This document shows, piece after piece, positions 54,500 to 63,673 of a stretch of DNA of 64,000 bases (positions are counted from its first letter, which is position 1; each line of letters opens with the position of its first letter). Location: NCBI GenBank assembly GCA_937981575.1, contig CALJNR010000002.1:1-64000 (forward strand). The letters run 5' to 3'. The position numbers were made by a program, and so were the translations under genes. The notes under the pieces are model-generated. The model saw only the letters and a program-made list of their open reading frames with translations, did no database searches and was not told where the DNA came from. The DNA comes from an uncultured Clostridia bacterium (GTDB taxonomy: Bacteria; Bacillota; Clostridia; Lachnospirales; Cellulosilyticaceae).

Positions 54500-55531
54500 C
54501 TAAGAGTGAATGGACTGCCGGGAAGTTGATTCATTTAAAATAAGCGTAGGTGTTAACAGAGTATACTGAGTAGGTGTAGCTGGGTTTTTGATTTTATTAA
54601 GCAGTGTCGTTGCCGTATGAGAGCCGATTTCAAACACATCTAAATCCACGACGCTGAGAACTGGATCCGTGTAAAGTGAAAGCGGATAGCGGTCAAAGCT
54701 GATTACTCCAAAATCATGAGGGATAGAAAGCCCCATGTCTTTTGCTGCCTTAATCACGCTGAAGGCAAAGTGGCTTGAAGAGCAAATGATGCTGTCTGGC
54801 GGGCTTGGCAGTCTAAGGAGATTCTGTGTGACAGCATAAATGTCTTTGCTTTCATGGGTGATGAGCGGGGTGTAATCATTATTGACAGATAGGTTATTAT
54901 CTATCAAAGCTTTGCTGTATCCTTTAAATCTTCTGACAGTAATCGTATCTTGTGGATCACTATAGCCTAAAAAGGCTATTTTTTTATAACCTTTTTCTAA
55001 AAGATGCTTAGCCGCAATTTCCCCGCTTGAAAGATTATCAATATCAATCCAAGAAACATCTATGCAGTCTTCGGGCTGGCCAATCACGGTGAAAGGATAG
55101 CTGAGTGCATTTAATTTATTGATGATACTTTGATTAATGAGGGATGTATTGATAATGAGTCCATCCAGCCTTTTTTGAAAAATAAGCTGATCTAAAGATT
55201 TTTTGAAGTCATGAGCAGAAGAAGCCTTAATCAGTGTGACTAAGTAACTATTATCTGAAGCAACTTGCTCAATGCCTCCAAGTATTTCGTAAATATAAGG
55301 ATTTGTAAAAGCATAGGCTTTTTGAAGAGGAAGCACAACGCCAAGTGTATAAGAGCTTTGCTGAGCAAAATTTTTGGCAATTTGATTTGGATAATAATTC
55401 AGTTCTTTCATAAGCAGCCGAATACGTTCTTTAGTACCAGCTGGAATTTTAGGATGATCATTAATAACTTTTGAAACTGTGGAAGGCGAAACTCCCGCAG
55501 CTTTTGCGATATCTCTTATTGTAATAGACAT
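54500..55531 (-). CDS. LacI family transcriptional regulator
   Basis: 343 residues. The N-terminal helix-turn-helix is ITIRDIAKAAGVSPSTVSKV, then INDHPKIPAGTKERI, followed by a periplasmic-binding-type sensor domain (YTLGVVLPLQKAYAFTNPYI onward, GFSDPQDTITVRR-like FLGYSDPQDTITVRRFKGYS). It is divergent from the maltodextrin operon and is its probable repressor. A cre-like sequence lies at 55557-55571 just upstream of its start, with two mismatches, so CcpA control is only possible. Confidence 0.92.
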   Translation of the reverse strand: MSITIRDIAKAAGVSPSTVSKVINDHPKIPAGTKERIRLLMKELNYYPNQIAKNFAQQSSYTLGVVLPLQKAYAFTNPYIYEILGGIEQVASDNSYLVTLIKASSAHDFKKSLDQLIFQKRLDGLIINTSLINQSIINKLNALSYPFTVIGQPEDCIDVSWIDIDNLSSGEIAAKHLLEKGYKKIAFLGYSDPQDTITVRRFKGYSKALIDNNLSVNNDYTPLITHESKDIYAVTQNLLRLPSPPDSIICSSSHFAFSVIKAAKDMGLSIPHDFGVISFDRYPLSLYTDPVLSVVDLDVFEIGSHTATTLLNKIKNPATPTQYTLLTPTLILNESTSRQSIHS

Positions 55532-55662
55532 TATAGCAGCTCCATTATTTGTAGTAGTGAAAACGGTTGAATAACACGTCTATAAAAACTATACAATATA
55601 TTTTATAAAAATGCTATACGACGTTAATGATTATTTAAAATAAAAAAACTTTAAATAGTATA

Positions 55663-55714
55663 TAGACAATTTATGAAAATATGCTATAATCATATTAACG
55701 GTTTTGGGAAACCG
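55663..55714 (+). promoter_or_regulatory. Promoter and LacI-type operator of transporter operon
   Basis: TAGACA (55663-55668) and TATAAT (55685-55690) are 16 nt apart. CGGTTT and AAACCG (55699-55704, 55709-55714, centre TGGG) form an operator-like dyad at about +2 to +17, a classical LacI roadblock position. Confidence 0.7.
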
Positions 55715-55738
55715 GTACACCAAAAATGGAGGGGTATT

Positions 55739-57004
55739 ATGAAAAAGATTACAAGTAGTTTTTTAGCAGTTCCACTAGCGATGAGTTTAGTATTTACAGG
55801 CTGCGGTTCTGGGGGGACGCAGACATCATTAAACAATACAAAACAGAGCGGTATTTCTGAAACACAGGCTAATGATAAAGATTCGGGTACACCGGTTGAA
55901 CTAACACTGTGGCATGAAACTGAAGCACCTATAGCTGAAGTGATTCAAGCGGAGCTTGATGAATTGGCACCTCGTATTAAAGTTAACGTTGTAAGAAAAG
56001 ATCAAATGAAAGATACCCTTAAGTTAATGAGTACTACAAAAGGAAATGATGGACCAGATCTTATTTGGGCCCCTCATGACAGTGTAGGCGAGCTTGCCTC
56101 TATAGGAGTATTTGAGCCTTTAGATGAATGGATAGGGGATAAGATGGATCAATTTCTTCCGGTTACACAAGGGGCAGGTAAATTTAAAGAAAAAGTTTAC
56201 CAGATTCCTGTCTGCTATGAAACATACATAATGCTTTATAATAAACAGCTTTTGAAAGAAGCGCCTAAAAATACAGATGAATTACTTGCTATGATGAAAG
56301 AGAAGGCAAAAGACGGTAATTACGGCTGTGTATGGCAGCATAGTACAGCTTATTATGCGGGAGCTTTCGTTAATGGATTCGGAGGATTTTTAATTGATGA
56401 AAACGCACAGGTAGGAGTAAGTAAAAATGAAACCCTTGAGGGACCTACCTATCAGAATGAATTTGTAAAATATATGCCTTTAGACGGCGAATGGAATACA
56501 GTAACGACTCTTTTTAACGAAGGAAAAGCAGCAGCTACATTTAATGGGCCTTGGATTATAGCAGATGCCAAAAAGAATGGCATAGACCTTGGCTTCGCAC
56601 CTTTGCCTGTTATTTCTAAGAATAATAAGCCGCTTAAACCATTTGTTGGTGTTCAAGGTGTGATGATGAATGCTGGCTCACAAAATAAAGAAGCAGCCAG
56701 TGAAGTCATTCAGTTTTTATTAAACAAAGACTTAGGAGAAACTTTAGCTTTAAAGGTAGGTTCGGCGCCTGCTCATAAAGACGCTTACAGTAACGGTGAA
56801 ATTGCTGATAATGAGCTGATTAGTGTCATCAAAGAAACGGCTAACAATGGGGTAATTATGCCTAATATTCCTGAAATGGGAGTTGTATGGGGACCAACGG
56901 AGATGGCTTTATCTGTTATTAATAAAAGCGAGGGGGCAGACTATAAAAAGGCTTTGGAAGATGCCCAAAAACAGATTGAAACGAGCATTTTGGATATGCA
57001 TTAA
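55739..57004 (+). CDS. Sugar ABC transporter substrate-binding lipoprotein (maltodextrin type)
   Basis: 421 residues from the ATG at 55739, with GGAGGGG upstream. Signal peptide MKKITSSFLAVPLAMSLVFT runs into the lipobox TGC, giving a lipid-anchored protein. The MalE-like fold is indicated by LTLWHETEAPIAEVIQAELD, DLIWAPHDSVGELASIGVFE, AATFNGPWIIADAKKNGIDL and QGVMMNAGSQNKEAASEVIQ. Maltodextrin is the best guess from the adjacent GH13 enzyme. Confidence 0.92.
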   Translation: MKKITSSFLAVPLAMSLVFTGCGSGGTQTSLNNTKQSGISETQANDKDSGTPVELTLWHETEAPIAEVIQAELDELAPRIKVNVVRKDQMKDTLKLMSTTKGNDGPDLIWAPHDSVGELASIGVFEPLDEWIGDKMDQFLPVTQGAGKFKEKVYQIPVCYETYIMLYNKQLLKEAPKNTDELLAMMKEKAKDGNYGCVWQHSTAYYAGAFVNGFGGFLIDENAQVGVSKNETLEGPTYQNEFVKYMPLDGEWNTVTTLFNEGKAAATFNGPWIIADAKKNGIDLGFAPLPVISKNNKPLKPFVGVQGVMMNAGSQNKEAASEVIQFLLNKDLGETLALKVGSAPAHKDAYSNGEIADNELISVIKETANNGVIMPNIPEMGVVWGPTEMALSVINKSEGADYKKALEDAQKQIETSILDMH

Positions 57005-57056
57005 GTTGTGAGGGTGAGGCCTATGAGCCTCGCTTTTACGCTAGAGGAGAATCGAG

Positions 57057-57956
57057 ATGAGGACAAAAACAAATCAAAGTAAAAAAACATTAAACTTGTA
57101 TCTTTATATAAGTCCTGCGTGGATCATGATGGGGGCTATTGTGATCTTTCCTATTTTATATCTGCTTTATATCTCTTTTACTAATATGAATATTTACCAT
57201 TGGACAGATTATAAGCTGATTGGATTTCATAATTATTTCAAGGCACTAACGAGAATAGAACAGGGGTTTTTAAAGGCGCTTTTTACAACGCTTATCTGGA
57301 CGCTTAGTAATGTTTTGGTTCAAGTTGTTTTGGCTTTGATCATTTCACTTTTTCTAAATGTAGAGGGGCTTATAGGAAAGGGTTTTTATAAAACGATTTT
57401 AATTATTCCTTGGGCAATGCCTTCTTACATTTCGGCACTTATTTGGCGAAACGGTTTATTTCATAATGACTACGGTATGCTGAACGGTATTTTGAGAGCA
57501 TGGGGGTTTCAGAAAGTTGCGTGGCTTAATACTGATAGCATGGCTTTCGTTTCATGTATGATGGTGAATTTGTGGATGGCACTGCCTTTTATGATTTTGG
57601 TTATTTTTGGAGGCCTTCAAAGTATTGACAGAAGCTACTATGAAAGTGCATCTTTGGATGGATGTTCATCTTTCAAAGCTATATTTTATATTACACTACC
57701 ACTCATTAGGCCTATTTTAATTCCAGCGGTGGTGCTTACAACTTTTGTTACATTTAAACAATTTGACATCGTCTATTTGATGCTTCAGCAGACGGGGTTA
57801 AAAACAGGGGCAAACATTCATACGGTTATCACATATGCTTACGAAAACGCCTTTATTACAAATAATTACGGTTACAGCGCAGCAACTTCTGTGATTATTT
57901 TTATCATTATTGTATTTTTAACACTCTGCAATAAAAAGTATATTAAGGCAGAATGA
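57057..57956 (+). CDS. Sugar ABC transporter permease, MalF type
   Basis: 299 residues, six membrane helices. The EAA loop contacting the ATPase is YYESASLDGCSSFKAIFYIT, then LPLIRP, near residues 203-228. It forms the heterodimeric channel with the next gene. GAGGAG lies before the ATG. No ATPase gene is in the operon, so a shared MsmX/MalK-type ATPase elsewhere is implied. Confidence 0.94.
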   Translation: MRTKTNQSKKTLNLYLYISPAWIMMGAIVIFPILYLLYISFTNMNIYHWTDYKLIGFHNYFKALTRIEQGFLKALFTTLIWTLSNVLVQVVLALIISLFLNVEGLIGKGFYKTILIIPWAMPSYISALIWRNGLFHNDYGMLNGILRAWGFQKVAWLNTDSMAFVSCMMVNLWMALPFMILVIFGGLQSIDRSYYESASLDGCSSFKAIFYITLPLIRPILIPAVVLTTFVTFKQFDIVYLMLQQTGLKTGANIHTVITYAYENAFITNNYGYSAATSVIIFIIIVFLTLCNKKYIKAE

Positions 57957-57969
57957 GGAGGTATTTAAG

Positions 57970-58875
57970 ATGAAAGATACAAGGTATGTGATGAGGAGAC
58001 CAGGTCAAGCAGCTATGATGCTTAAAACAAAGGCACCCTTTAACCTTAAAACGTTTTTTCTGCATGGAGGGATTCACCTTTTTATGCTTCTGGTATGTAT
58101 TACTGCTATGCTGCCAATTATTTATACATTAGGAATTGCTCTAAAGAGCGGGAATGGACTCATTTCAACAGATTTTTCATTGTTTCCGCGTATGATAACT
58201 TTAGAGCATTTTAAAACCATACTGCTGGAGAAGCCTTTTGTCAAGTGGCTTATAAACAGTCTTGTATTAACCATAGGAACTGTAGCCTTTACATTTGTTT
58301 TAGGTATACCGGCGGCTTATGCCTATTCAAGATTCAACTTTAAAAATAAAAATACACATTTACGTGTACTCTTGCTCCTAAATGCTTTTCCCTCTATCTT
58401 GGCAATGGTAGCGATTTATATTCTATTTAATCATTTTAACCTGATTAATTCATACTGGGGACTTATCCTGATTTATACTGGAGGAATGCTCATTTTTGCT
58501 ATATGGAATCTTAAAGGCTATTTTGACTCGATACCGGTTCAGCTTGAGGAAGCTGCAATGATTGATGGAGCAACAAAGTTATATATTCTCATTAAAATAA
58601 TTATACCGCTGGCATTACCTGCTATTATCGTAACGGGAATGATGATTTTTATTTCAACTTGGAATGAATACATTTATGCTATTAATTTTCTGCAAAACAG
58701 TAAACAGTACTCGCTGGCAGCAGGGCTTTATTCACTTCAAGGAACAGAATACACACGAAATTGGCCCGTATTTGCAGCAGGATCGCTGCTTGCAAGTGCA
58801 CCTATTCTGGTGATCTATTTTGTCATTCAGCGTTATATGATATCAGGCCTTACAGCCGGGGGAGTAAAGGAGTAA
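57970..58875 (+). CDS. Sugar ABC transporter permease, MalG type
   Basis: 301 residues. About six helices; EAA loop LEEAAMIDGATKLYILIKII, then IPLALP, near 197-222, and the conserved C-terminal LAAGLYSLQGTEYTRNWPVF, then AAGSLLASAPILVIYFVIQR. An N-terminal tail of about 30 residues precedes the first helix. It overlaps nothing and starts 13 bp after malF; the RBS is GAGGAGG. Confidence 0.94.
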   Translation: MKDTRYVMRRPGQAAMMLKTKAPFNLKTFFLHGGIHLFMLLVCITAMLPIIYTLGIALKSGNGLISTDFSLFPRMITLEHFKTILLEKPFVKWLINSLVLTIGTVAFTFVLGIPAAYAYSRFNFKNKNTHLRVLLLLNAFPSILAMVAIYILFNHFNLINSYWGLILIYTGGMLIFAIWNLKGYFDSIPVQLEEAAMIDGATKLYILIKIIIPLALPAIIVTGMMIFISTWNEYIYAINFLQNSKQYSLAAGLYSLQGTEYTRNWPVFAAGSLLASAPILVIYFVIQRYMISGLTAGGVKE

Positions 58876-58880
58876 GAAAA

Positions 58881-60641
58881 ATGAAATTTGAAGCAGTTCA
58901 GCATATTATAGATTCTTCATATGCTTATGCTTATGAAGATGATCAGTTAGTTTTTAGAATACGAACAGCTAAGGATGATATGAAAAGGTGTTTGATCTTT
59001 TTTGGAGATCGGGTGTGCCGGGAGCGTATTGTTAAAATGGATTCATACCCTATGCAAAAGACAGCATGTGATGGACTTTATGACTACTATGAAGCCTTTG
59101 TTCAAACGCCTTATAGCAGAGTCTGTTACTATTTTCTGCTAGATGATGGAGAGGAGATGCGGTATTACTATGATGGGGAGTTTAAAACAGAGGTCGATGC
59201 AGACCGCACTTTATACTATCAGTTTCCTTATATAAGAAGAGAGGAAGTTGTGAGCGTACCGGAATGGGCCAAAGAAGCTGTGATGTATCAGATTTTTCCT
59301 GACAGTTTTGCAACAGATAAAAGGGTTATTACAGGACTACGAAAAGAAATACCCAGCAAATCAGGAGAGATAAGCAAAAGCTTATTCGGCGGCACTTTAA
59401 AAGGGATTGAAGAAAATATAGATTACTTAGTACAGCTTGGTATCAACTGCTTATATTTAAATCCTATATTTGAAGCAACTGAGTGGCATAAATATGATAC
59501 GAGGGACTATAAATCAATAGATCCTTGTTTTGGAAACATGGAGGACTTTAAAAGGTTTGTTAGAAAGTGTCATGATAATAATATTAAGGTGCTTCTGGAT
59601 GGGGTATTTAATCATTCGGGGTGGAGGTTTTTCGCCTTTAAAGATGTAATGGAAAAAGGAGAAAAATCCAAGTATAAAGACTGGTTTTATGATATCAAAT
59701 TTCCAATGGAGTATATCCCGGTTCCAAGCTACGAGTGTTTTGCTTATGTCAAAGAAATGCCAAAGCTAAATACGTCGCATCCTGAAGTTAAGGCATATTT
59801 TTATGATATTGCAAAATACTGGATTCAGGAAGCAGATATTGATGGATGGCGTTTGGACGTAGCAAATGAAATAGATCATGATTTTTGGAGAGGCTTTAGA
59901 AAAGCTGTTAAATCTATAAAAGAAGATGCATTTTTAGTTGCTGAGATTTGGGAGGATGCAGAAAACTGGCTTGGAGGCGACCAATTCGATTCAGCGATGA
60001 ATTATAAATTTTCATATCTGTGTACGAAATTTTTTGCAGAGCAAAGTATAGGGGTTGAAGCTTTCGATCATGGCATCAATCGTTTGCTCATGCGCTACAA
60101 GCACCCAGTTACATATGTGCAGATGAATCTTTTAGACAGCCATGATATCAGCAGGTTCCTCTCGAGAGCAGGCGGTGATGTTCAACGGTTTAAATTAGCT
60201 GTTTTTTATCAAATGATGTTTGTTGGCATTCCTTCTATTTTCTATGGCGATGAAAAAGGAATTATGGGGATGACAGAAGTAGAGTACAGGAAGCCTATGG
60301 TATGGAAGGATGATCAGGTAACCGCTGACCTTACAGCCTATTATAAAACATTAATTGCCGTTCGCAAAAAATACATGGGCGCCATGTTGGGTGAATATAA
60401 AACGTTATATAAAAATGAAGAAAACCAGATTTATATTTTTGGAAGAGGCAATAAAAAGGATGGTTTGATTATTATTCTTAATAGAAGTGATAAGCAGCAA
60501 GAAATAAATATAGAAACTGATGATCAATGTGCGAGCTTATATGATGTTTTAGAAGAAAGGCAGTATCCTTGTTCAAATGGCAAATGTCAGTTAAGTGTGA
60601 GGCCGTGGGAAGGTAAAATACTTTCAGGAGAAATAGAATAA
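58881..60641 (+). CDS. GH13 alpha-glycosidase (neopullulanase/cyclomaltodextrinase type)
   Basis: 586 residues from the ATG at 58881, 5 bp after malG and preceded by AAAGGAG; the open frame from 58761 overlaps malG. The N-domain (1-130) is followed by a GH13 barrel: region I DGVFNHSG, region II GWRLDVANEIDHDF (nucleophile Asp), region III LVAEIWEDAENW (acid Glu), region IV NLLDSHDISRF. The lack of a signal peptide shows it acts in the cytoplasm on imported dextrins, matching GH13_20. Confidence 0.93.
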   Translation: MKFEAVQHIIDSSYAYAYEDDQLVFRIRTAKDDMKRCLIFFGDRVCRERIVKMDSYPMQKTACDGLYDYYEAFVQTPYSRVCYYFLLDDGEEMRYYYDGEFKTEVDADRTLYYQFPYIRREEVVSVPEWAKEAVMYQIFPDSFATDKRVITGLRKEIPSKSGEISKSLFGGTLKGIEENIDYLVQLGINCLYLNPIFEATEWHKYDTRDYKSIDPCFGNMEDFKRFVRKCHDNNIKVLLDGVFNHSGWRFFAFKDVMEKGEKSKYKDWFYDIKFPMEYIPVPSYECFAYVKEMPKLNTSHPEVKAYFYDIAKYWIQEADIDGWRLDVANEIDHDFWRGFRKAVKSIKEDAFLVAEIWEDAENWLGGDQFDSAMNYKFSYLCTKFFAEQSIGVEAFDHGINRLLMRYKHPVTYVQMNLLDSHDISRFLSRAGGDVQRFKLAVFYQMMFVGIPSIFYGDEKGIMGMTEVEYRKPMVWKDDQVTADLTAYYKTLIAVRKKYMGAMLGEYKTLYKNEENQIYIFGRGNKKDGLIIILNRSDKQQEINIETDDQCASLYDVLEERQYPCSNGKCQLSVRPWEGKILSGEIE

Positions 60642-60690
60642 GAAGTAACTTCATGTAATGCAGATTATGAGGAAGCATTTAGTAAATAGG

Positions 60691-60756
60691 CAAATATATA
60701 TGAGGCAGAAAAGCTTGTTCCGAGGGGAACAGACTTGTCTGCCTCATATATATTTG
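60691..60756 (+). terminator. Long hairpin terminator after GH13 gene
   Basis: A perfect 19-bp stem (60691-60709 and 60738-60756) encloses an inner TGTTCC/GGAACA-type hairpin. The flanks are AT-rich. Confidence 0.75.
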
Positions 60757-60819
60757 TATTCTTTGAAAACCTTTTTAGAGAAGAAGTTGTTTTAATTACG
60801 TTAAACTAAGATTCCAGAT

Positions 60820-61602
60820 TTACAAGGGCGTATCTTTTTTTATATGTTTTTGATTTGTCTTTTTATTTCCTTCTTTAAATGAACTAAACTTATAGGAAAG
60901 TGCCTTGCTTTTACAGATATCTATACACTTTCCGCAAAGGATGCATTCTGCATGGTCAAACTGCTGGGTATGTATCATTGTTTTTACATCAAGACTCATA
61001 GGACATACTTTGGTGCATTGGCTGCAACTGATGCACTTTTCTTTTTGAATAGAGATGTGAAGACCTGGAAGATGCAGGAGCTTTCTAATTTTTAGGCCTA
61101 TTATCATAAAAGGAGCCATCCAGCATAGATAATGACAGGTTGCACGTCTTCCAAAGCCCAGGGATAAAGAAACAATTAAAATAATGACACCATAATAAAT
61201 AATATAGGCAAAGGGGTGACTAAGAGATATCCCGTTATCAATATAGAAAAAAGGATTAACCGTGTGATAACCGCCATAGGATGTGACTCCGCTTATAATA
61301 ATTAAAAGCCAAGGAATCCAGATAGCATATTTAATCCAGTTAAGTCTTCCGCCTTTTGCACGCTTGTTATTGATATGACAGCAAAGTTCCTGCAAACCAC
61401 CACAAGGAGCAAGCCAGCCGCAGAATAACCTGCCGGCAAAAATGCCGCTAAAAAGGAGTAGTGTAAATACAATGCAGCTTCCGGTGACTACGCCTTCAAA
61501 AGCCCCTGCTATAATAATATAAGGAGAAAAATAAAACTGGGTTATTGGAAAGAGCAAAAATGAAACGAAAAGTAAAAGGCTGCGCGTACGTTGTCTTTGC
61601 AT
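60820..61602 (-). CDS. 4Fe-4S polyferredoxin membrane protein (NapH/NosR-like)
   Basis: 260 residues. About five hydrophobic helices (RSLLLFVSFLLFPITQFYFS first) include GRLFCGWLAPCGGLQELC, the conserved Cys pair of this family, near residues 56-74. The C-terminal soluble end has two 4Fe-4S motifs CISCSQCTKVCPMSLDV (near 194-210) and CILCGKCIDICKSKALS (near 223-239). It likely moves electrons at the membrane. It is last in the TetR-controlled operon with two flavodoxin-like genes. Confidence 0.88.
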   Translation of the reverse strand: MQRQRTRSLLLFVSFLLFPITQFYFSPYIIIAGAFEGVVTGSCIVFTLLLFSGIFAGRLFCGWLAPCGGLQELCCHINNKRAKGGRLNWIKYAIWIPWLLIIISGVTSYGGYHTVNPFFYIDNGISLSHPFAYIIYYGVIILIVSLSLGFGRRATCHYLCWMAPFMIIGLKIRKLLHLPGLHISIQKEKCISCSQCTKVCPMSLDVKTMIHTQQFDHAECILCGKCIDICKSKALSYKFSSFKEGNKKTNQKHIKKDTPL

Positions 61603-61652
61603 AATTAATTCTCCTTTTGAGATGTAAATGAAAAATTAGGCTTCCAAAAAGT

Positions 61653-62336
61653 TTATTGAAGATCTGGTTTTGCAAAAAGCATTCTTTTTGTAATGCCGTT
61701 TGCTTTTGCAGGTTTAGTCCAGCCAAGGTTGCCCATTAGGATAAAGAGTCGCTGTGAGAATTTTTGATTTCCAAATATCATTTTATCTTTTGATGGTAAT
61801 TCTTCAAGCTCTTTAATATGTGCTGTAAGTGTGCACAAAGCCTTATAGATCGGTTCATTGATTTTAGAGGTCATAGGCATTTGATCTTTGGTACTTCTGA
61901 GCATTTCACCGCTTCCGATGCCTATACCGCCGCACCATTTGAATCCTGCTGATAAAGAATAATTTTCTAGAATGCGGAGGGCATTGATATTTTGGAAACT
62001 GTCGATAAAGCCACAGTTAGCGATGCCGTAAAGACAAGGCATTGGCGAATTACTAAAAAAGCGTGTCTTCTTATACAGGTCCAGATTTTCAAGGACTTCA
62101 AGCAGGTTTGATGGCAGACTATCTACATAAAGTGGAAAAACAACGATTATAGCATCAGATGAGAGCAGGGTTTCAAAGGTTTGCTCTATATGAGAGGTAC
62201 TTAGGAGCTTAAGTGCATTGACTGTTAGTTTTTCCTGAAAAGAATCTCCAAGTTCTTTTGAAATATGATCGATTAAATATAAGGAACAGTTTTCACCTGT
62301 TTTGGGACTGCCGTTTATAAAAGCTATTTTGCGCAT
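61653..62336 (-). CDS. NAD(P)H-dependent flavodoxin-like oxidoreductase
   Basis: 227 residues. Flavodoxin-fold start INGSPKTGENCSLYLIDHIS binds FMN phosphate; other blocks are IIVVFPLYVDSLPSNLLEVL and YGIANCGFIDSFQNINALRI, then GFKWCGGIGIGSGEM. It begins right at the stop of the preceding flavodoxin gene (0-bp gap) and should be co-transcribed with it. Confidence 0.85.
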   Translation of the reverse strand: MRKIAFINGSPKTGENCSLYLIDHISKELGDSFQEKLTVNALKLLSTSHIEQTFETLLSSDAIIVVFPLYVDSLPSNLLEVLENLDLYKKTRFFSNSPMPCLYGIANCGFIDSFQNINALRILENYSLSAGFKWCGGIGIGSGEMLRSTKDQMPMTSKINEPIYKALCTLTAHIKELEELPSKDKMIFGNQKFSQRLFILMGNLGWTKPAKANGITKRMLFAKPDLQ

Positions 62337-62912
62337 TCACTTCACCTCTTTCAGGTTTTGAATCAGCTGATTTTTTATATGGTTCACAGCTTGGGTACTT
62401 TCATTTTCATTGGTACAAAAGTAAACTTCAGGATAAGGAATATCTAGATTGAGTGCATTGGCTTTAGTAAGGGAAATAAATGTCTCCTTTTCATTATCAG
62501 TAATATGTTCATTGTAAGCCAACATAATAAGCTTAGGACGCTTGGGATAGCGCTGCTTATGATGCACTTCATTTTTTATTTTTTTAAAAAATGGCAGTAA
62601 AATAGGAACAAGATGATCTAAAGTCCTTTTGATGGCGGGGCTGTAAGACCCATAAACTAGAGGCGTAACATAAATGACTAAATCACTATTTATAAAATCT
62701 TTGTTAATGGATGCTGTTATATCCTTCATTATACATTTTCCAGGTGTTTTAATCCAGCAGTTAAAGCATCCAATACAAGGTTTTATATCTTCTTTAGATG
62801 CAGTATACCAGGAAATATTTTTAAAAGTTGATAATTCATTATATACGAGTGTGTTCATAGTATTTGCAAGAGAACTCTGGATGGAACCGTCTTGTAAAAT
62901 CGTAATATGCAT
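62337..62912 (-). CDS. Flavodoxin family NAD(P)H oxidoreductase
   Basis: 191 residues. The N-terminus MHITILQDGSIQSSLANTMN is a variant FMN-phosphate loop, and KPCIGCFNCWIKTPGKCIMK is a cysteine-rich loop found in NADPH-dependent FMN reductase homologues near residues 46-65, followed by LVIYVTPLVYGSYSPAIKR. First gene of the operon behind a consensus promoter; GGGGG precedes the ATG. Confidence 0.87.
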   Translation of the reverse strand: MHITILQDGSIQSSLANTMNTLVYNELSTFKNISWYTASKEDIKPCIGCFNCWIKTPGKCIMKDITASINKDFINSDLVIYVTPLVYGSYSPAIKRTLDHLVPILLPFFKKIKNEVHHKQRYPKRPKLIMLAYNEHITDNEKETFISLTKANALNLDIPYPEVYFCTNENESTQAVNHIKNQLIQNLKEVK

Positions 62913-62952
62913 TTTAAAACCCCCTTAAGTTAACGGTGTAAACATTAATTAA

Positions 62953-62997
62953 ATTATAGCATCGTATGTTTACAATGTCAACATACTTGGTTATAAT
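62953..62997. promoter_or_regulatory. Overlapping divergent promoters with shared TetR operator
   Basis: Minus strand: TTGACA (62976-62981) and TATAAT (62953-62958), 17 nt apart. Plus strand: TTTACA (62969-62974) and TATAAT (62992-62997), 17 nt apart. GTATGTT and AACATAC (62964-62970, 62980-62986) form a dyad over both -35 boxes, so one repressor could block both directions. Confidence 0.85.
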
Positions 62998-63047
62998 AAG
63001 TGAAAGCTTTAAAATTTCAGAGACCGAAAAGAATGAAAGGAGATCCT

Positions 63048-63635
63048 ATGGAAAAAACAAATTATCATCATGGTTCATTAAAAGAAGAAATGATTGAAAA
63101 GGGTCTTGTTCTGATTAATAATGAGGGCTTAAAAGGATTTTCGCTTAGAAAGGTAGCTGCAATGTGCGGCGTCAGCCATACAGCTCCTTATAAACACTTT
63201 AAAAACAAGGAAGAATTAATGGAGGCTATATCCGATAGAGTGCTTCAAAGTTTTGGTGAGTGTCTAAGGGAGGCGGTTGGAAAAGGAAAAGGCAGCCCAT
63301 TCGGAATGGCAGAGGCAGGTAAAGCTTATGTAAAATTTATGCTTGAACATAGAGAGTACTTTAGATTTATATTTTTCAGTGAGTGCAAAGTAACGGTAGA
63401 ACTTAAAGAAGGCCGTTTTATTTATAAATCTGGCAATCCCTTTGAAGTATTTGACATTGCTGCCACTAAATATTTGCAGCAATTTATAGAAGACCGGCAA
63501 AAAATCAATCTTTTTATTTTGAGCATGTGGAGTATTGTACATGGCATTTCAACGCTGATTAGCAATGAGAGTTTTAAATATGACGGGGACTATGAAGCGT
63601 TAATTGAGCGTATGCTGACGCTAGAAGTTAAATAA
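63048..63635 (+). CDS. TetR/AcrR family transcriptional regulator
   Basis: 195 residues from the ATG at 63048, with AAAGGAG 5 nt upstream. Helix-turn-helix is GFSLRKVAAMCGVSHTAPYK, then HFKNKEELMEAISDRV, close to the N-terminus. The ligand domain begins near residue 70 (FGMAEAGKAYVKFMLEHREY) and contains the TetR_C-like sequence FNLFIL-type NLFILSMWSIVHGISTLISN. It is divergent from the flavodoxin operon and probably represses it and itself. Confidence 0.92.
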   Translation: MEKTNYHHGSLKEEMIEKGLVLINNEGLKGFSLRKVAAMCGVSHTAPYKHFKNKEELMEAISDRVLQSFGECLREAVGKGKGSPFGMAEAGKAYVKFMLEHREYFRFIFFSECKVTVELKEGRFIYKSGNPFEVFDIAATKYLQQFIEDRQKINLFILSMWSIVHGISTLISNESFKYDGDYEALIERMLTLEVK

Positions 63636-63673
63636 TATGTGGGTTTTGATTAATAAGAAAGAGGTGCTGTGAT

